A stretch of 64,000 nt of DNA, taken from NCBI RefSeq assembly GCF_003628535.1, contig NZ_RBCI01000007.1:124001-188000 (forward strand), given 5' to 3'. Positions 62,389 through 64,000 of the stretch are shown here, piece after piece. The translations under genes and the position numbers were made by a program. The notes beneath the pieces were generated by a model. The model was not told where the DNA came from. It searched no databases and was given only the letters and a program-made list of their open reading frames with translations. Source of the stretch: Flavisolibacter nicotianae. Lineage in GTDB: Bacteria > Bacteroidota > Bacteroidia > Chitinophagales > Chitinophagaceae. The stretch's first letter is position 1; every line of letters starts with the position of its first letter.

Positions 62389-64000
62389 GTGAAAAAAAGC
62401 AGTCTTTTCATTTTTTGTTTTCTTCTGGTGCTTGCCGCCCCGGCACAGGACCTGAAACTCTGGTACCGGCAGCCGGCAGCCAAATGGACCGATGCGCTGC
62501 CCATCGGCAACGGCCGGTTGGGCGCCATGCTTTTTGGTGGTATCGAAAACGACCGGCTGCAATTCAACGAGGAAACCCTGTGGACCGGCGAGCCAAGAGA
62601 CTACAACAGGAAAGGCGCCTATCAATATCTTTCACAGATCAGGCAACTGTTGTTCGACGGCAAACAGAAAGAAGCAGAGGCGCTGGCCGAAGCGCAATTC
62701 ATGGGTTTGAAAAGCAACGAAGGAAAAAGAAGCGATTGGGTAGCGGATATGCGATCACTGAAAGGCGTGAAGGGCGATCCTTCTTCGGCAGGTTATGATG
62801 ACGGCCAGTGGAAAGAAATGGTTGTGCCTTCTTTCGACGGCTGGGAGGCGGTGGGCTACGAAGGGCTGGATGGTGCTGTTTGGTTCCGCACCAGCTTTGA
62901 ATTGCCACCAGATTGGGAAGCCAAAAACCTCGTGCTGGACCTGAACCGTATTCGCGACGCTGATTTTACCTATGTGAACGGCAAGCTGGTTGGCCGTACC
63001 GAAAGCAACGAGCCACGCAAATACATTGTTCCGAAAGAAGCGCTGGTAAAGGGAAAAAATACCATTGCCATCCAGGTGCTAAATTTTTCCGACAAGGGCG
63101 GCATTGCCGGGTACAAAGACACCACGCGGCACATTGGCGTTTACCCGGAGGCTGAAGAAAAAAGCAAACTGTCGCTCAACAAGAAATGGAAGTTTTTCAT
63201 CCAGAACGACAACCCGCCGGCCGTGCCGCATTACCAGGCCGACTACCAACCCTTTGGTGACCTGTGGCTGCAATTTGCCAATGCGACGAGTGCAACGAAC
63301 TACAGGCGGGAACTGGATCTGAATACCGCCATTGCCCGAACCACCTATACACTTAAAGACGTTACGTATACAAGAGATTATTTTTCATCCCAGCCAGCGC
63401 AGGCGATCGTAGTTCACTTAACGGCAACAAAGCCCGGGAGCATCAGCTTTGCCGCAGCGTTGAGCAGTCCGCACAAAGCCTATGTCATCAAAAAGATCAA
63501 TGACAAAACACTCGGTCTTTCGGTGCGAGTTCGAAACGGCGCACTGGCCGGTGAAAGCCACCTGCAGGTACAAATCCAAAAGGGTTCGGTCAGTATCGAG
63601 GATGATAAGATCGTGGTGAAAGGTGCAGATGAAGCAACGCTTTATTTAACCGCTGCCACCAACTTCAAAAGCTACAATGATATTTCTGCCAATGCTGCTG
63701 AACGTTGCAATCGTGTCATGCAAAACCTGAAAGGAAAGACCTACAGCCAGGTTAGGACCGCCCATATTGCCGAATACCAACGTTATTTCAAAACCTTCTC
63801 GCTCCGTTTTGGAAACGACGCCAATGAAAAGCTGCCCACGGACGAACGCATTGAAAAATTTGCCACCTCCAACGACCCTTCCTTCGTGGCGCTCTACGCA
63901 CAGTATGGCCGCTACCTGCTGATCTCGAGTTCGCGGCCGGGCACACAGCCGGCCAATCTGCAGGGCATCTGGAACGACCTGTTATCCCCGCCCTGGGGCA
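62389..64000 (+). CDS. GH95 family (alpha-L-fucosidase / galactosidase type) enzyme with an inserted beta-domain, 3' truncated by window edge
   Basis: 537 codons visible. GTG start at 62389 (overlapping an out-of-frame ATGTGA) gives a signal peptide ending APAQ. The GH95 N-terminal domain starts LWYRQPAAKWTDALPIGNGR and LGAMLFGGIENDRLQFNEET. It is interrupted at about residues 125-275 by a galactose-binding-like sandwich (AVWFRTSFELPPDWEAKNLV, FTYVNGKLVGRTESN, NTIAIQVLNFSDKGGIAGYK). It resumes at YQPFGDLWLQF and reaches the catalytic-domain start (YGRYLLISSSRPGTQPANLQ, GIWNDLL) at the window end. It would remove terminal fucose or galactose from pectin side chains or xyloglucan. Confidence 0.9.
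   Translation, partial: MKKSSLFIFCFLLVLAAPAQDLKLWYRQPAAKWTDALPIGNGRLGAMLFGGIENDRLQFNEETLWTGEPRDYNRKGAYQYLSQIRQLLFDGKQKEAEALAEAQFMGLKSNEGKRSDWVADMRSLKGVKGDPSSAGYDDGQWKEMVVPSFDGWEAVGYEGLDGAVWFRTSFELPPDWEAKNLVLDLNRIRDADFTYVNGKLVGRTESNEPRKYIVPKEALVKGKNTIAIQVLNFSDKGGIAGYKDTTRHIGVYPEAEEKSKLSLNKKWKFFIQNDNPPAVPHYQADYQPFGDLWLQFANATSATNYRRELDLNTAIARTTYTLKDVTYTRDYFSSQPAQAIVVHLTATKPGSISFAAALSSPHKAYVIKKINDKTLGLSVRVRNGALAGESHLQVQIQKGSVSIEDDKIVVKGADEATLYLTAATNFKSYNDISANAAERCNRVMQNLKGKTYSQVRTAHIAEYQRYFKTFSLRFGNDANEKLPTDERIEKFATSNDPSFVALYAQYGRYLLISSSRPGTQPANLQGIWNDLLSPPWG

Overview
The window looks like chromosome of a glycan-degrading Bacteroidota, most likely Chitinophagaceae. The basis is SusC/SusD pairs, many lipoprotein-type glycoside hydrolases, promoters of the TAnnTTTG type, absence of Shine-Dalgarno leaders, and a eukaryote-like (GSII) glutamine synthetase. 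No taxonomic search was run.

Layout. (1) 1-18.2 kb: a polysaccharide-utilisation locus read rightwards: truncated SusC, SusD, a LamG lipoprotein, a seven-haem cytochrome c lipoprotein, a 1100-residue FG-GAP/VCBS-ASPIC protein, three tandem PF10091 'glycoamylase' (GH144-like) enzymes, a GH43-discoidin-Fn3 enzyme and a GH3 beta-glucosidase, closed by a strong terminator. The GH144-like plus GH3 combination suggests beta-1,2-glucan as substrate (inference). (2) 18.6-24 kb: glutamine synthetase, several proteins of unknown function, a small lipoprotein and an MtfA-like peptidase. (3) 24-31.1 kb: a sulfur-handling cluster on the minus strand: split YeeE/YedE transporter pair, SoxB-like Tat-exported metallophosphatase, MBL-rhodanese-rhodanese protein, TauE/SafE permease, and a Crp/Fnr regulator. 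Five perfect GTGA-N6-TCAC palindromes lie here: one upstream of each of the three transcription units, at nearly constant distance, and two more in front of two apparent small RNAs that each end in a terminator. The regulator carries the same R-E-xxx-R recognition-helix residues that let E. coli CRP read GTGA. I regard this as the most interesting structure in the window. (4) 31.1-39 kb: housekeeping-like genes: GH13 enzyme, an internally duplicated lipoprotein, an esterase, an HD-YitT fusion and an orphan MacB/FtsX permease.

(5) 39.4-53.8 kb: a genomic island or composite of insertions. It starts with the 3' part of a tRNA-Val gene (att remnant) beside a tyrosine integrase, then an excisionase-like protein and small accessory genes. 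A roughly 0.75 kb GC-richer gene-free segment bounded by two related palindromes follows, then an IS630 element with a -1 frameshift signal and inverted repeats. Next comes an AraC-type regulator with seven oxidoreductase-type genes, enclosed by roughly 80-bp imperfect direct repeats, and an internally deleted type I methyltransferase (hsdM) remnant. (6) 53.9-64 kb: an adenylate cyclase-TPR protein, then a second glycan locus with a 920-residue glycosidase-like protein, an MGH1-like hydrolase, a GH28 polygalacturonase and a GH95 enzyme cut by the window edge. This points to pectin or rhamnogalacturonan side chains.
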